From: an uncultured Microbacteriaceae bacterium
GTDB taxonomy: Bacteria > Actinomycetota > Actinomycetes > Actinomycetales > Microbacteriaceae
Length of the DNA: 50,095 nucleotides
Reading direction: 5' to 3'
Assembly (NCBI GenBank): GCA_937920245.1
Contig: CALGUV010000038.1
Location: 1 to 50,095 of the forward strand
Shown: piece by piece, positions 49,004 to 50,095 of the stretch
Layout of the letters: the number at the start of each line of letters is the position of its first letter
How positions within the stretch are numbered: the stretch's first letter is position 1
The notes under the pieces: model-generated
Database searches by the model: none
The model's input: the letters and a program-made list of their open reading frames with translations, nothing else
What the model was told of the DNA's origin: nothing
Program-made: the position numbers and the translations under genes

Positions 49004-50092
49004 ATGCCAAGTGCATCAGATAGAGAAAAGGCCCTAGACACTGCGCTAGCGCAGATTGATCGCCAGTTTGGCAAAGGGTCAGTTATGCGGTTGGGATCCG
49101 AAGAGCGCGCTCCAATAGCATCGATCTCAACCGGCTCAATCGCGTTGGACGTCGCATTGGGAATTGGTGGGCTTCCACGAGGTCGAATCGTAGAGGTTTA
49201 TGGGCCAGAGGCCTCGGGTAAGACAACCATTGCTCTTCACGCTATCGCTAGCGCTCAGAAAGCCGGCGGTACAGCTGCTTTTATTGATGCTGAGCACGCT
49301 CTAGACCCCATTTACGCGGCCAAGCTTGGTGTCGACATTGATGCGCTTCTTGTTAGCCAGCCAGACACTGGGGAGCAGGCTCTCGAAATTACTGACATGT
49401 TGATCCGATCTGGATCAATCGATGTCATCGTGATTGACTCTGTCGCCGCTCTTGTGCCTCGTGCGGAGATCGAAGGAGAAATGGGAGACACTCACGTGGG
49501 TCTTCAGGCTCGTTTGATGTCTCAGGCCCTACGTAAGCTAACCGGCGCAATCAGCAACACGGACACCACCGCAATCTTTATCAACCAGCTGCGCGAAAAA
49601 ATCGGAGTCTTCTTCGGTTCTCCAGAGACCACTTCGGGCGGAAAGGCATTGAAGTTCTATGCGTCAGTCCGATTGGACATTCGTCGAATTGAGACGCTGA
49701 AGGACGGACAGAACAACGCCGTGGGTAACCGCTCAAGAGTGAAGGTCGTAAAGAACAAGCTTGCGTCACCATTCAAGCAGGCAGAGTTCGACATCATCTT
49801 CGGCGAGGGAATCTCCCGAGAGGGTAGCTTGATTGACTTCGGAGTCGAGCAGGACATTGTCAATAAGTCAGGCGCTTGGTACACCTTTGATGGCGAACAG
49901 CTGGGTCAAGGAAAAGAGAATTCACGCAAGTTCTTGAAGGAAAATCCAGAGATTGCAGACACGATCGAACAGAAGATCAAGGCAAAGCTAGGCGTGGGTG
50001 TTCCTCGCCCGGTCGCTGATCTACCGGTTGAAGAAATTGCAGATGTATTAGAGGAAACACAGCCGGTCGCTAAGGCCGCAAACGATGCCTGA
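49004..50092 (+). CDS. recA: Recombinase RecA
   Basis: This 362-residue protein is complete, its TGA ending three bases before the window edge. Walker A is GPEASGKTT (67-75). [36 protein letters not shown] and [37 protein letters not shown] are diagnostic, followed by the L2 loop region [37 protein letters not shown]. RecA drives strand exchange and LexA cleavage. GAAAGAGGTTGTA precedes the ATG. A 150-bp upstream region carries an SOS box. Confidence 0.98.
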   Translation: MPSASDREKALDTALAQIDRQFGKGSVMRLGSEERAPIASISTGSIALDVALGIGGLPRGRIVEVYGPEASGKTTIALHAIASAQKAGGTAAFIDAEHALDPIYAAKLGVDIDALLVSQPDTGEQALEITDMLIRSGSIDVIVIDSVAALVPRAEIEGEMGDTHVGLQARLMSQALRKLTGAISNTDTTAIFINQLREKIGVFFGSPETTSGGKALKFYASVRLDIRRIETLKDGQNNAVGNRSRVKVVKNKLASPFKQAEFDIIFGEGISREGSLIDFGVEQDIVNKSGAWYTFDGEQLGQGKENSRKFLKENPEIADTIEQKIKAKLGVGVPRPVADLPVEEIADVLEETQPVAKAANDA

Positions 50093-50095
50093 AAT

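Overview
The window reads as one continuous piece of an actinobacterial chromosome, most likely a Microbacteriaceae member of the small-genome freshwater type (Luna / Rhodoluna / Aquiluna-like). The basis is gene order: dxr-rseP-ispG-proS-nusA-ylxR-infB-rbfA-truB-ribF-rpsO-pnp-M16 peptidase-dapB-thyX-dapA-rnj-ftsK-pgsA-cinA-clgR-DUF3046-recA. Other support is the moderate GC content by eye, frequent GTG/TTG starts, 1-4 bp stop/start overlaps, and several TANNNT -10 boxes 6-7 nt before a start codon (leaderless genes). The species assignment is inference.

Layout. (1) 1-2153, minus strand: alkylation-repair pair ogt-tag, then an ECF sigma factor and a membrane-anchored partner cut by the window edge. 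(2) 2225-12786: a polyamine/putrescine module. It holds a class III aminotransferase and an Lrp/AsnC regulator (minus), a divergent gamma-aminobutyraldehyde-type dehydrogenase, a four-gene PotD-A-B-C uptake system, and two more class III aminotransferases on the minus strand, one of them GabT-like. (3) 12863-16487: isoprenoid genes dxr and ispG around the site-2 protease rseP. (4) 16502-25794: proS, nusA, ylxR, infB, rbfA, truB, two membrane proteins, ribF and a DUF805 protein. No rimP lies between proS and nusA. (5) 25908-32795: rpsO, pnp, M16 peptidase, dapB, a small membrane/TPR-like protein, a DUF4395/thioredoxin pair and thyX.

(6) About 32850-41999: an accessory island between thyX and dapA, visibly richer in GC. 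It carries a compact aromatic acyl-CoA degradation system: benzoate/2-aminobenzoate-type CoA ligase, a fused FAD-monooxygenase/old-yellow-enzyme protein (salicylyl-CoA or 2-aminobenzoyl-CoA 5-hydroxylase family), TesB thioesterase, a one-domain cupin, a fumarylacetoacetate-hydrolase-family enzyme, a RidA enamine deaminase and a PaaX-family regulator. A kynurenine-formamidase-like alpha/beta hydrolase, of still higher GC, lies beside it. The same 12-bp imperfect palindrome (TKACGNNCGTMA) sits upstream of the ligase, of the FAH operon and of paaX. It is a strong candidate for the island's own operator. Taken together the genes suggest a route anthranilate (or salicylate) -> CoA ester -> 5-hydroxylated CoA ester -> free acid -> ring cleavage -> deamination -> hydrolysis to central metabolites. 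This is inference from gene families.

(7) 42000-50092: dapA, RNase J, ftsK, pgsA, cinA/pncC, clgR, DUF3046 and recA with an SOS box. RNA-level structures of note are an 11-bp hairpin overlapping the infB ribosome binding site, a hairpin in the rpsO leader, and three hairpins (one terminator-like) in the pnp leader. I see no tRNA, rRNA, CRISPR array, complete insertion sequence or origin, and no gene-free stretch longer than 300 bases.
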